From Hydractinia symbiolongicarpus (lineage: Eukaryota > Cnidaria > Hydrozoa > Anthoathecata > Hydractiniidae), in assembly GCF_029227915.1 (NCBI RefSeq), contig NC_079876.1:10356001-10420000 (forward strand): a DNA stretch of 64,000 nucleotides. Reading direction: 5' to 3'. The translations under genes and the position numbers were made by a program. Positions 1 to 11,364 of the stretch are shown here, piece after piece (the stretch's first letter is position 1; each line of letters begins with the position of its first letter). Under the pieces are notes generated by a model. The model was not told the origin of the DNA. It saw only the letters and a list, made by a program, of their open reading frames with translations, and did no database searches.

Positions 1-199
1 TACCACAGCGCCCAGTGTAATCGGTGAGTTCCGGCAATTATGTCAAATTGAGAGGAATGTTATTTCTTGGAGTCCAAATTTCTCATTTATCACATTTATT
101 TAGTCACAGTCCAAAGTTAGTTCAATTAAGTCCCACAGTCATTCGTTTCATTGTTAAAAGCGATGCAACCTAGTAATATCAAAACAAATATCGCTAAAT

Positions 200-219
200 A
201 CATGTTGGTACGAATATGT
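200..219 (+). other. Conserved 20-bp imperfect dyad centred on GTAC
   Basis: The sequence ACATGTTGGTACGAATATGT reads ACATATTCGTACCAACATGT on the other strand, so 16 of 20 positions are symmetric around the central GTAC. This instance is in the first monomer; the element recurs once per monomer (for example 950s, 1320s, 41690s, 63330s) with very few changes (a single A at the central G near 31980 and 37210, a C near 47660 and 48780) while flanking bases differ between subfamilies. Dyads of this size are common as binding sites for dimeric DNA-binding proteins. The protein is unknown and binding is inference. Confidence 0.7.
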
Positions 220-226
220 GACCGAA

Positions 227-256
227 CCGTTGTAACTCAAACGGACTGACACCGTT
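227..256 (+). other. CCGTT / AACGG / CCGTT group, two alternative hairpins
   Basis: In the first monomer CCGTT (227-231) can pair with AACGG (240-244) over an 8-nt loop, or the same AACGG can pair with the following CCGTT (252-256) over a 7-nt loop. The two pairings exclude each other. The left CCGTT and the AACGG persist in nearly all monomers, but the right CCGTT is degraded in many B-type monomers (CATCGTT, CCGCT, CTGTT). The five-base stems are short, so this may be a protein motif rather than a folded structure. Confidence 0.5.
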
Positions 257-747
257 AGAAAGTCAATGAAATGTAGTTTATGAAACTGTCGATATTTCTT
301 CAGCGCGCGATAACGGCTAGGATTGGTCTTACAGTAAAGAATGACTTATTTGTCTAAATTTTCAAATGAAACGCTACCACAGCGCCCAGTGTAATCTCTG
401 AGTTCCGGCAATCCCGTCAAATTAAGAAGAATGTTATTTCTTGAAGTCCAATTTTCTCATTTATCACATTTATTTAGTCACAGTCCAAAGTTAGTTCAAT
501 TAAGTCCCACAGTCATTCGTTTCATTGCTAAAAGCGATGCAACCTAGTAATATCAAAACAAATATCGTAAATACATGTTGGTACGAATATGTGACCGAAC
601 CGTTGTAACTCAAACGGACTGACACCGTTAGAAAGTCAATGAAATGTAGTTTATGAAACTGTCGATATTTCTTCAGCGCGCGATAACGGCTAGGATTGGT
701 CTTACAGTAAAGAATGACTTATTTGTCTAAATTTTCAAATGAAACGC

Positions 748-1121
748 TACCACAGCGCCCAGTGTAATCTCTGAGTTCCGGCAATCCCGTCAAATTAAGA
801 AGAATGTTATTTCTTGAAGTCCAATTTTCTCATTTATCACATTTGTTAGGTCATAGTCCAAAGTTAGTTCAATTAAGTCCCACGGTCAATCGTTTCATTG
901 TTAAAAGTGATGCACCCTAGTAATATTTAAAAAAATATCGCTAAATACATGTTGGTACGAATATGTGACGCAACCGTTGTAACTCAAACGGACTGACACC
1001 GTTAGAAAGTCAATAAAATGTAGTTTTTGAAACTGTCGCTATTTCTTCAGCGCGCGATAACGGCTAGGATTGGTCCCACAGTAAAAAATGACTTATTAAT
1101 CTAAGTTTTTAAATGAAGTGC
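748..1121 (+). repeat. Representative satellite monomer (374 bp, subfamily A)
   Basis: One complete monomer, given as reference. Reading from TACCACAG it has a CpG-containing start (positions 1-35 of the monomer), an AT-rich middle, an A-tract of variable length before TATCGCTAAATAC, the conserved dyad centred on GTAC, the CCGTT/AACGG/CCGTT group, a GC-rich GCGCGCG core, and an AT-rich tail with TTTTTAAATG. It contains 16 CpG dinucleotides. The choice of start is arbitrary. Most length variation between monomers comes from the two A-tracts (after AATATC and after CACAGT). I saw no convincing internal half-length repeat, so 374 bp looks like the basic unit rather than a dimer of about 187 bp. 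Confidence 0.95.
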
Positions 1122-1866
1122 TACCACAGCGCCCAGTGTAATCGCTGAGTTCCGCCAATCATGTCAAATTGAGAAGAATGTTATTTCTTGGAGTCCAATT
1201 TTCTCATTTATCACAATTGTTAGGTCACAGTCCAAAGTTAGTTCAATTAAGTCCCACAGTCAATCGTTTCATTGTTAAAAGCGATGCAACCTAGTAATAT
1301 CAAAAAAAATATCGCTAAATACATGTTGGTACGAATATGTGACGCAATTGTTGTAACTCAAACGGACTGACACCGTTAGAAAGTCAATAAAATGTAGTTT
1401 TTGAAACTGTCTCTATTTCTTCAGCGCGCGCTTACGGCTAGGATTGGTCCCACAGTAAAAAAATGAAGTTTTTAGCTTAATTCTTAAATGAAGTGCTACC
1501 ACAGCGCCCAGTAAAATCGCTGAGTTCCGGCAATCATGTAAAATTGAGAAGAGTGTTATTTCTTGGAGTCCAATTTTCTCATTTATCACATGTACTTGGT
1601 CACAGTCCAAAGTTAGTTCAATTAAGTCCCACAGTCAATCGTTTCATTGTTAAAAGCGATGCAGCCTAGTAATATCAAAAAAAATATCGCTAAATACATG
1701 TTGGTACGAATATGTGACGCAACTGTTGTAACTCAAACGGACTGACACCGTTAAAAAGTCAAGAAAATGTTGTTTTTGAAACCGTCGCTATTTTTTCAGC
1801 GCGCAATAACGGCTAGGATTGGTCCCACAGTAAAAAATGACTTATTTATCTAAACTTTTAAATGAA

Positions 1867-1881
1867 GCGCTACCACAGCGC
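1867..1881 (+). other. GCGCT-ACCAC-AGCGC inverted repeat at the monomer junction
   Basis: A perfect 5-bp inverted repeat with a 5-nt spacer, GCGCTACCACAGCGC, sits where the chosen monomer start lies. In many A monomers the left arm is GTGCT, which would leave a G-T pair in single-strand form. In many B monomers the arms are GCACT and AGGGC, which no longer match fully. The element is therefore not strictly maintained. Confidence 0.5.
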
Positions 1882-2243
1882 CCAGTGTAATCGCTGAGTT
1901 GCGGCAATCCCGTCAAATTAAGAAGAATGTTATTTGTTGGTGTCCAGTTGGCTCACTTATAGCATTTATAAGGTCACAGTCCAAAATCAGTTCAAAATAG
2001 TCCCACAGCCAATCGTTTCACTGTTAAAAGCGATGCAACCTAGTATTATCAAAACAAATATCGCTAAATACATGTTGGTACGAATATGTGACCCAACCGT
2101 TGTGACTCAAACGGACTGACACCGTTAGAAAGTCAATGAAATGTAGTTTTTGAAACTGTCGCTATTTCTTCAGCGCGCGATAATGGCTAGGAGTGGTCCC
2201 ACAGTAAAAAATGACTTATTAATCTAAATTTTTAAATGAAGTG

Positions 2244-3740
2244 CTACCACAGCGCCCAGTGTAATCGCTGAGTTCCGCCAATCATGTCAAATTAAGAAGA
2301 ATGTTATTTCTTGAAGTCCAATTTTCTCATTTATCACATTTGTTAGGTCATAGTCCAAAGTTAGTTCAATTAAGTCCCACGGTCAATCGTTTCATTGTTA
2401 AAAGTGATGCACCCTAGTAATATTTAAAAAAATATCGCTAAATACATGTTGGTACGAATATGTGACGCAACCGTTGTAACTCAAACGGACTGACACCGTT
2501 AGAAAGTCAATAAAATGTAGTTTTTGAAACTGTCGCTATTTCTTCAGCGCGCGATAACGGCTAGGATTGGTCCCACAGTGAAAAATGACTTATTAATCTA
2601 AGTTTTTAAATGAAGTGCTACCACAGCGCCCAGTGTAATCGCTGAGTTCCGCCAATCATGTCAAATTGAGAAGAATGTTATTTCTTGGAGTCCAATTTTC
2701 TCATTTATCACAATTGTTAGGTCACAGTCCAAAGTTAGTTCAATTAAGTCCCACAGTCAATCGTTTCATTGTTAAAAGCGATGCAACCTAGTAATATCAA
2801 AAAAAATATCGCTAAATACATGTTGGTACGAATATGTGACGCAATTGTTGTAACTCAAACGGACTGACACCGTTAGAAAGTCAATAAAATGTAGTTTTTG
2901 AAACTGTCTCTATTTCTTCAGCGCGCGCTTACGGCTAGGATTGGTCCCACAGTAAAAAAATGAAGTTTTTAGCTTAATTCTTAAATGAAGTGCTACCACA
3001 GCGCCCAGTAAAATCGCTGAGTTCCGGCAATCATGTAAAATTGAGAAGAGTGTTATTTCTTGGAGTCCAATTTTCTCATTTATCACATGTACTTGGTCAC
3101 AGTCCAAAGTTAGTTCAATTAAGTCCCACAGTCAATCGTTTCATTGTTAAAAGCGATGCAGCCTAGTAATATCAAAAAAAATATCGCTAAATACATGTTG
3201 GTACGAATATGTGACGCAACTGTTGTAACTCAAACGGACTGACACCGTTAAAAAGTCAAGAAAATGTTGTTTTTGAAACCGTCGCTATTTTTCAGCGCGC
3301 AATAACGGCTAGGATTGGTCCCACAGTAAAAAATGACTTATTTATCTAAACTTTTAAATGAAGCGCTACCACAGCGCCCAGTGTAATCGCTGAGTTGCGG
3401 CAATCCCGTCAAATTAAGAAGAATGTTATTTGTTGGTGTCCAGTTGGCTCACTTATAGCATTTATAAGGTCACAGTCCAAAATCAGTTCAAAATAGTCCC
3501 ACAGCCAATCGTTTCACTGTTAAAAGCGATGCAACCTAGTATTATCAAAACAAATATCGCTAAATACATGTTGGTACGAATATGTGACCCAACCGTTGTG
3601 ACTCAAACGGACTGACACCGTTAGAAAGTCAATGAAATGTAGTTTTTGAAACTGTCGCTATTTCTTCAGCGCGCGATAATGGCTAGGAAAGGTCCCACAG
3701 TAAAAAATGACTTATTAATCTAAATTTTTAAATGAAGTGC
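2244..3740 (+). repeat. Four-monomer HOR unit b-c-d-e, copy 2
   Basis: Monomers at 2244, 2619, 2994 and 3367, adjacent to copy 1. Its first monomer begins CGCTGAGTTCCGCC rather than CTCTGAG, so only the later part of that monomer matches copy 1, which marks the duplication joint inside a monomer. Confidence 0.85.
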
Positions 3741-4487
3741 TACCACAGCGCCCAGTGTAATCGCTGAGTTCCGCCAATCATGTCAAATTGAGAAGAATGT
3801 TATTTCTTGGAGTCCAATTTTCTCATTTATCACAATTTTTAGGTCACAGTCCAAAGTTAGTTCAATTAAGTCCCACAGTCAATCGTTTCATTGTTAAAAG
3901 CGATGCAACCTAGTAATATCAAAAAAATATCGCTAAATACATGTTGGTACGAATATGTGACGCAACCGTTGTAACTCAAACGGACTGACACCGTTAGAAA
4001 GTCAATGAAATGTAGTTTTTGAAACTGTCGCTATTTCTTCAGCGCACAATAATGGCTAGGATTGGTCCCACAGTAAAAAATGACTTATTAATCTAAATTT
4101 TTAAATGAAGTGCTACCACAGCGCCCAGTGTAATCGGTGAGTTCCGGCAATTATGTCAAATTGAGAGGAATGTTATTTCTTGGAGTCCAAATTTCTCATT
4201 TATCACATTTATTTAGTCACAGTCCAAAGTTAGTTCAATTAAGTCCCACAGTCATTCGTTTCATTGTTAAAAGCGATGCAACCTAGTAATATCAAAACAA
4301 ATATCGCTAAATACATGTTGGTACGAATATGTGACCGAACCGTTGTAACTCAAACGGACTGACACCGTTAGAAAGTCAATGAAATGTAGTTTATGAAACT
4401 GTCGATATTTCTTCAGCGCGCGATAACGGCTAGGATTGGTCTTACAGTAAAGAATGACTTATTTGTCTAAATTTTCAAATGAAACGC

Positions 4488-5983
4488 TACCACAGCGCCC
4501 AGTGTAATCTCTGAGTTCCGGCAATCCCGTCAAATTAAGAAGAATGTTATTTCTTGAAGTCCAATTTTCTCATTTATCACATTTGTTAGGTCATAGTCCA
4601 AAGTTAGTTCAATTAAGTCCCACGGTCAATCGTTTCATTGTTAAAAGTGATGCACCCTAGTAATATTTAAAAAAATATCGCTAAATACATGTTGGTACGA
4701 ATATGTGACGCAACCGTTGTAACTCAAACGGACTGACACAGTTAGAAAGTCAATAAAATGTAGTTTTTGAAACTGTCGCTATTTCTTCAGCGCGCGATAA
4801 CGGCTAGGATTGGTCCCACAGTAAAAAATGACTTATTAATCTAAGTTTTTAAATGAAGTGCTACCACAGCGCCCAGTGTAATCGCTGAGTTCCGCCAATC
4901 ATGTCAAATTGAGAAGAATGTTATTTCTTGGAGTCCAATTTTCTCATTTATCACAATTGTTAGGTCACAGTCCAAAGTTAGTTCAATTAAGTCCCACAGT
5001 CAATCGTTTCATTGTTAAAAGCGATGCAACCTAGTAATATCAAAAAAAATATCGCTAAATCCATGTTGGTACGAATATGTGACGCAATTGTTGTAACTCA
5101 AACGGACTGACACCGTTAGAAAGTCAATAAAATGTAGTTTTTGAAACTGTCTCTATTTCTTCAGCGCGCGCTTACGGCTAGGATTGGTCCCACAGTAAAA
5201 AAATGAAGTTTTTAGCTTAATTCTTAAATGAAGTGCTACCACAGCGCCCAGTAAAATCGCTGAGTTCCGGCAATCATGTAAAATTGAGAAGAATGTTATT
5301 TTTTGGAGTCCAATTTTCTCATTTATCACATGTACTTGGTCACAGTCCAAAGTTAGTTCAATTAAGTCCCACAGTCAATCGTTTCATTGTTAAAAGCGAT
5401 GCAGCCTAGTAATATCAAAAAAAATATCGCTAAATACATGTTGGTACGAATATGTGACGCAACTGTTGTAACTCAAACGGACTGACACCGTTAAAAAGTC
5501 AAGAAAATGTTGTTTTTGAAACCGTCGCTATTTTTTCAGCGCGCAATAACGGCTAGGATTGGTCCCACAGTAAAAAATGACTTATTTATCTAAACTTTTA
5601 AATGAAGCGCTACCACAGCGCCCAGTGTAATCGCTGAGTTGCGGCAATCCCGTCAAATTAAGAAGAATGTTATTTGTTGGAGTCCAGTTGGCTCACTTAT
5701 AGCATTTATAAGGTCACAGTCCAAAATCAGTTCAAAATAGTCCCACAGCCAATCGTTTCACTGTTAAAAGCGATGCAACCTAGTATTATCAAAACAAATA
5801 TCGCTAAATACATGTTGGTACGAATATGTGACCCAACCGTTGTGACTCAAACGGACTGACACCGTTAGAAAGTCAATGAAATGTAGTTTTTGAAACTGTC
5901 GCTACTTCTTCAGCGCGCGATAATGGCTAGGAGTGGTCCCACAGTAAAAAATGACTTATTAATCTAAATTTTTAAATGAAGTG
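4488..5983 (+). repeat. Four-monomer HOR unit b-c-d-e, copy 3
   Basis: Monomers at 4488, 4862, 5237 and 5611. It is separated from copy 2 by an f-type (3741) and an a-type monomer (4114), giving an offset of six monomers. It carries private changes such as TCCATGTTGG near 5060 and AGAATG for AGAGTG near 5290. Confidence 0.85.
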
Positions 5984-6357
5984 CTACCACAGCGCCCAGT
6001 GTAATCGCTGAGTTCCGCCAATCATGTCAAATTGAGAAGAATGTTATTTCTTGGAGTCCAATTTTCTCATTTATCACAATTTTTAGGTCACAGTCCAAAG
6101 TTAGTTCAATTAAGTCCCACAGTCAATCGTTTCATTGTTAAAAGCGATGCAACCTAGTAATATCAAAAAAATATCGCTAAATACATGTTGGTACGAATAT
6201 GTGACCGAACCGTTGTAACTCAAACGGACTGACACCGTTAGAAAGTCAATGAAATGTAGTTTATGAAACTGTCGATATTTCTTCAGCGCGCGATAACGGC
6301 TAGGATTGGTCTTACAGTAAAGAATGACTTATTTGTCAAAATTTTCAAATGAAGCGC

Positions 6358-9300
6358 TACGACAGCGCCCAGTGTAATCGCTGAGTTCCGGCAATCATGT
6401 CAATTTGAGAAGAATGTTATTTCTTGAAGTCCAATTTTCTCATTTATCACATTTATTAGGTCACAGTCCAAAGTTAGTTCAATTAAGTCCCACAGTCATT
6501 CGTTTCATTGTTAAAAGCGATGCAACCTAGTAATATCAAATCAAATATCGCTAAATACATGTTGGTACGAATATGTGACGCAACCGTTGTAACTCAAACG
6601 GACTGACACCGTTAGAAAGTCAATAAAATGTAGTTTTTGAAACTGTCGCTATTTCTTCAGCGCGCGATAACGGCTAGGATTGGTCTTACAGTAAAGAATG
6701 ACTTATTTGTCTAAATTTTCAAATGAAGCGCTACCACAGCGCCCATTGTAATCTCTGAGTTCCGGCAATCCCGTCAAATTAAGAAGAATGTTATTTCTTG
6801 AAGTCCAATTTTCTCATTTATCACATTTGTTAGGTCACAGTCCAAAGTTAGTTCAATTAAGTCCCACGGTCAATCGTTTCTTTGTTAAAAGCGATGCAAC
6901 CTACTAATATTCAAAAAAATATCGCTAAATACATGTTGGTACGAATATGTGACGCAACCGTTGTAACTCAAACAGACTGACACCGTTAGAAAGTCAATAA
7001 AATGTAGTTTTTAAAACTGTCGCTATTTCTTCAGCGCGCGATAACGGCTAGGATTGGTCCCACAGTAAAAAATGACTTATTAATCTAAGTTTTTAAATGA
7101 AGTGCTACCACAGCGCCCAGTGTAATCGCTGAGTTCCGCCAATCATGTCAAATTGAGAAGAATGTTATTTCTTGGAGTCCAATTTTCTCATTTATCACAA
7201 TTGTTAGGTCACAGTCCAAAGTTAGTTCAATTAAGTCCCACAGTCAATCGTTTCATTGTTAAAAGCGATGGAACCTAGTAATATCAAAAAAAATATCGCT
7301 AAATACATGTTGGTACGAATATGTGACGCAATTGTTGTAACTCAAACGGACTGACACCGTTAGAAAGTCAATAAAATGTAGTTTTTGAAACTGTCTCTAT
7401 TTCTTCAGCGGGCGCTTACGGCTAGGATTGGTCCCACAGTAAAAAAATGACTTTTTTAGCTTAATTCTTAAATGAAGTGCTACCACAGCGCCCAGAAAAA
7501 TCGCTGAGTTCCGCCAATCATGTCAAATTGAGAAGAATGTTATTTCTTGAAGTCCAATTTTCTCATTTATCACATTTGTTAGGTCACAGTCCAAAGTTAG
7601 TTCAATTAAGTCCCACGGTCAATCGTTTCATTGCTAAAAGCGATGCAACCTAGTAATATTCAAAAAAATATCGCTAAATACATGTTGGTACGAATATGTG
7701 ACGCAACCGTTGTAACTCAAACGGACAGACACCGTTAGAAAGTCAATAAAATGTAGTTTTTGAAACTGTCGCTATTTCTTCAGCGCGCGATAACGGCTAG
7801 GATTGGTCCCACAGTAAAAAATTACTTATTAATCTAAGTTTTTAAATGAAGTGCTACCACAGCGCCAAGTGTAATCGCTGAGTTCCGGCAATCATGTCAA
7901 ATTGAGAAGAATGTTATTTCTTGGAGTCCAATTTTCTCATTTATCACATTTATCAGGTCACCGTCCAAAGTTAGTTCAATTAAGTCCCACAGTCAATCGT
8001 TTCATTGTTAAAAGGGATGCAACCTAATAATATCAAAACAAATATCGCTAAACACATGTTGATACGAATGGGTGACTCAACCGTTGTAACTCAAACGGAC
8101 TGACACCGTTAGAAAGTCAATGAAATGTAGTTTTTGAAACTATCGCTATTTCTTCAGCGCGCGATAACGGCTAGGATTGGTCCCACAGTAAAAAATGACT
8201 TATTAATCTAAATTTTTAAATGAAGTGCTATCACAGCGCCCAGTGTAATCGCTGAGTTCCGGCAATCATGTCAAATTGAGAAGAATGTTATTTCTTGGAG
8301 TCCAAATTTCTCATTTATCACATTTATTAGGTCACAGTCCAAAGTTAGTTCAATTAAGTCCCACAGTCATTCGTTTCATTGTTAAAAGCGATGCAACCTA
8401 GTAATATCAAAACAAATATCGTTAAATACATGTTGGTACGAATATGTGACCGAACCGTTGTAACTCAAACGGACTGACACCGTTAGAAAGTCAATGAAAT
8501 GTAGTTTATGAAACTGTCGATATTTCTTCAGCGCGCGATAACGGCTAGGATTTGTCTTGCAGTAAAGAATGACTTATTTGTCTAAATTTTCAAATGAAGC
8601 GCTACCACAGCGCCCAGTGTAATCTCTGAGTTCCGGCAATCCCGTCAAATTAAGAAGAATGTTATTACTTAGAGTCCAATTGTCTTATTTATCACATTTA
8701 TCAGGTCACAGTCCAAAGTTAGTTCAATTAAGTCCCACATTTAATCTTTATATTGTTAAAAGCAAAGCAACCTAGAACTATCAGAAAAACATCGCTAAAC
8801 ACATGTTGGTACGAATAGGTGACCCAACCGTTGTAACTCCATCGGACTGACACCGTTAGAAAGTCAATGAAATTTAGTTTTTGAAACTGTCGCTATTTCT
8901 TCAGCGCGCGATAACGGCTAGGATTGGTCCCACAGTAAAAAATGACTTATTAATCTAAGTTTTTAAATGAAGTGCTACCACAGCGCCCAGTGTAATCGCT
9001 GAGTTCCGCCAATCATGTCAAATTGAGAAGAATGTTATTTCTTGGAGTCCAATTTTCTCATTTATCACAATTGTTAGGTCACAGTTCAAAGTTAGTTCAA
9101 TTAAGTCCCACAGTCAATCGTTTCATTGTTAAAAGCGATGCAACCTAGTAATATCAAAAAAAATATCGCTAAATACATGTTGGTACGAATATGTGACTCA
9201 ACCGTTGTAACTCAAACGGACTGACACCGTTAGAAAGTCAATAAAATGTAGTTTTTTGAAACTGTCTCTACCTCTTTAGCGCACGCTTACGGCTAGAATT

Positions 9301-11364
9301 GGTCCCACAGTAAAAAAATGACTTTTTTAGCTTAATTCTTAAATGAAGTGCTACCACAGCGCCCAGTAAAATCGCTGAGTTCCGCCAATCATGTCAAATT
9401 GAGAAGAATGTTATTTCTTGAAGTCCAATTTTCTCATTTATCACATTTGTTAGGTCACAGTCCAAAGTTAGTTCAATTAAGTCCCACAGTCAATCGTTTC
9501 ATTGTTAAAAGCGATGCAACCTAGTAATATCAAAAAAATATCGCTAAATACATGTTGGTACGAATATGTGACGCAACCGTTGTAACTCAAACGGACTGAC
9601 ACCGTTAGAAAGTCAATGAAATGTAGTTTTTGAAACTATCGCTATTTCTTCAGCGCGCGATAACAGCTAGGATTGGTCCCACAGTAAAAAATGACTTATT
9701 AATCTAAATTTTTAAATGAAGTGCTACCACAGCGCCCAGTGTAATCGCTGAGTTCCGGCAATCATGTCAAATTGAGAAGAATGTTATTTCTTGGAGTCCA
9801 AATTTCTCATTTACCACATTTATTAGGTCACAGTCCAAAGTTAGTTCAATTAAGTCCCACAGTCATTCGTTTCATTGTTAAAAGTGATGCAACCTAGTAA
9901 TATCAAAACAAATATCGCTAAATACATGTTGGTACGAATATGTGACCGAACCGTTGTAACTCAAACGGACTGACACCGTTAGAAAGTCAATGAAATGTAG
10001 TTTTTGAAACTGTCGCTATTTCTTCAGCGCGCGATAACGGGTAGGATTGTTCCCACAGTAAAAAATGACTTATTAATCTAAGTTTTTAAATGAAGTGCTA
10101 CCACAGCGCCCAGTGTAATCGCTGAGTTCCGCCAATCATGTCAAATTGAGAAGAATGTTATTTCTTGGAGTCCAATTTTCTCATTTATCACAATTGTTTG
10201 GTCACTGTCCAAAGTTAGTTCAATTAAGTCCCACAGTCATTCGTTTCATTGTTAAAAGCAATGCAACCTAGTAATATCAAAACAAATATCGTTAAATACA
10301 TGTTGGTACGAATATGTGACCGAACCGTTGTAACTCAAACGGACTGACACCGTTAGAAAGTCAATGAAATGTAGTTTATGAAACTGTCGATATTTCTTCA
10401 GCGCGCGATAACGGCTAGGATTGGTCCCACAGTAAAAAATGACTTATTAATCTAAGTTTTTAAATGAAGTGCTACCACAGCGCCCAGTGTAATCGCTGAG
10501 TTCCGCCAATCATGTCAAATTGAGAAGAATGTTATTTCTTGGAGTCCAATTTTCTCATTTATCACAATTGTTAGGTCACAGTCCAAAGTTAGTTCAATTA
10601 AGTCCCACAGTCAATCGTTTCATTGTTAAAAGCGATGCAACCTAGTAATATCAAAAAAAATATCGCTAAATACATGTTGGTACGAATATGTGACGCAACC
10701 GTTGTAACTCAAACGGACTGACACCGTTAGAAAGTCAATAAAATGTAGTTTTTGAAACTGTCTCTACCTCTTCAGCGCACGCTTACGGCTAGGATTTGTC
10801 TTATTGTAAAGAATGACTTATTTGTCTAAATTTTTAAATGAAGCGCTCCCACAGCGCCCAGTGTAATCTCTGAGTTCCGGCAATCCCGTCAAATTAAGAA
10901 GAATGTTATTTCTTTGAGTCCAATTGTCTCATTTACCACATTTATCAGATCACAGTCCAAATTTAGTTCAATTAAGTCCCACATTCAATCTTTTCATTGT
11001 TAAAAGCAAAGCAACCTAGAAATATCAGAAAAACATCGCTAAACACATGTTGGTACGAATAAGTGACCCAACCGTTGTAACTCCAACGGACTGACACCGT
11101 TAGAAAGTCAATGAAATGTAGTTTTTGAAACTGTCGCTATTTCTTCAGCGCGCTATAACGGCTAGGATTGGTCCCACAGTAAAAAATGACTTATTAATCT
11201 AAGTTTTTAAATGAAGTGCTACCACAGCGCCCAGTGTAATCGCTGAGTTCCGTTAATCATGTCAAATTGAGAAGAATGTTATTTCTTGGAGTCCAATTTT
11301 CTCATTTATCACAATTGTTAGGTCACAGTCCAAAGTTACTTCAATTAAGTCCCACAGTCATTCG
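6358..11364 (+). repeat. Mosaic subfamily A monomers
   Basis: About 13 A-type monomers with weaker higher-order order than the first 6 kb. A new variant, ATTACTTAGAGTCC with CATCGCTAAACAC and CTCCAACGG or a near match, first appears around 8.66 kb and becomes frequent up to 21.3 kb. The stretch from about 8.45 to 9.35 kb matches 11.45-12.35 kb at an offset of about 2,991 bp (8 monomers). No non-satellite sequence is seen. Confidence 0.8.
9825..10796 (+). repeat. 970-bp block, left copy of a pair 12.34 kb apart
   Basis: Contains the rare GTAGGATTGTTCCC variant (10041) and CAATTGTTTGG. The same series of variants recurs at 22165-23135, 12,340 bp downstream (33 monomers), with only a handful of differences. 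Outside the block the two flanks diverge. Confidence 0.8.

Larger units (their letters stand above)
748..2243 (+). repeat. Four-monomer HOR unit b-c-d-e, copy 1
   Basis: Monomers at 748, 1122, 1497 and 1871. The unit is 1,496 bp. It is followed directly by copy 2, with the rare GCGCTTACGG and TGTACTTGG variants in the same order. Confidence 0.85.
1..6357 (+). repeat. Subfamily A block with higher-order units (types a-f)
   Basis: Seventeen monomers can be sorted by shared rare variants into types: a (CGGTGAG and GAGGAATG), b (GTGATGCACCC), c (GCAATTGTTG plus GCGCGCTTACGG), d (AGTAAAATCG plus TGTACTTGG), e (GTCCAGTTGGCTCAC) and f (CAATTTTTAGG). The order from 748 is b c d e, b c d e, f a, b c d e, f. 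Type a occurs at 1 and 4114. The block is therefore a HOR whose unit is either four monomers (b-e) or six (b-f plus a). Copies differ by only a few substitutions and one short indel near 3290. Confidence 0.85.

Noticed and set aside
1-374. Monomer as a dimer of about 187 bp
   Set aside because: The 10-mer GTCCCACAGT occurs twice per monomer about 196 bp apart and TCGCTA also recurs, but the surrounding sequence does not align, so a half-length ancestor is not supported.
1413-1610. 65-codon minus-strand and 61-codon plus-strand frames at 1413, 1934 and their HOR copies
   Set aside because: They are copied with the b-c-d-e unit, not conserved independently, and have no recognisable protein features.
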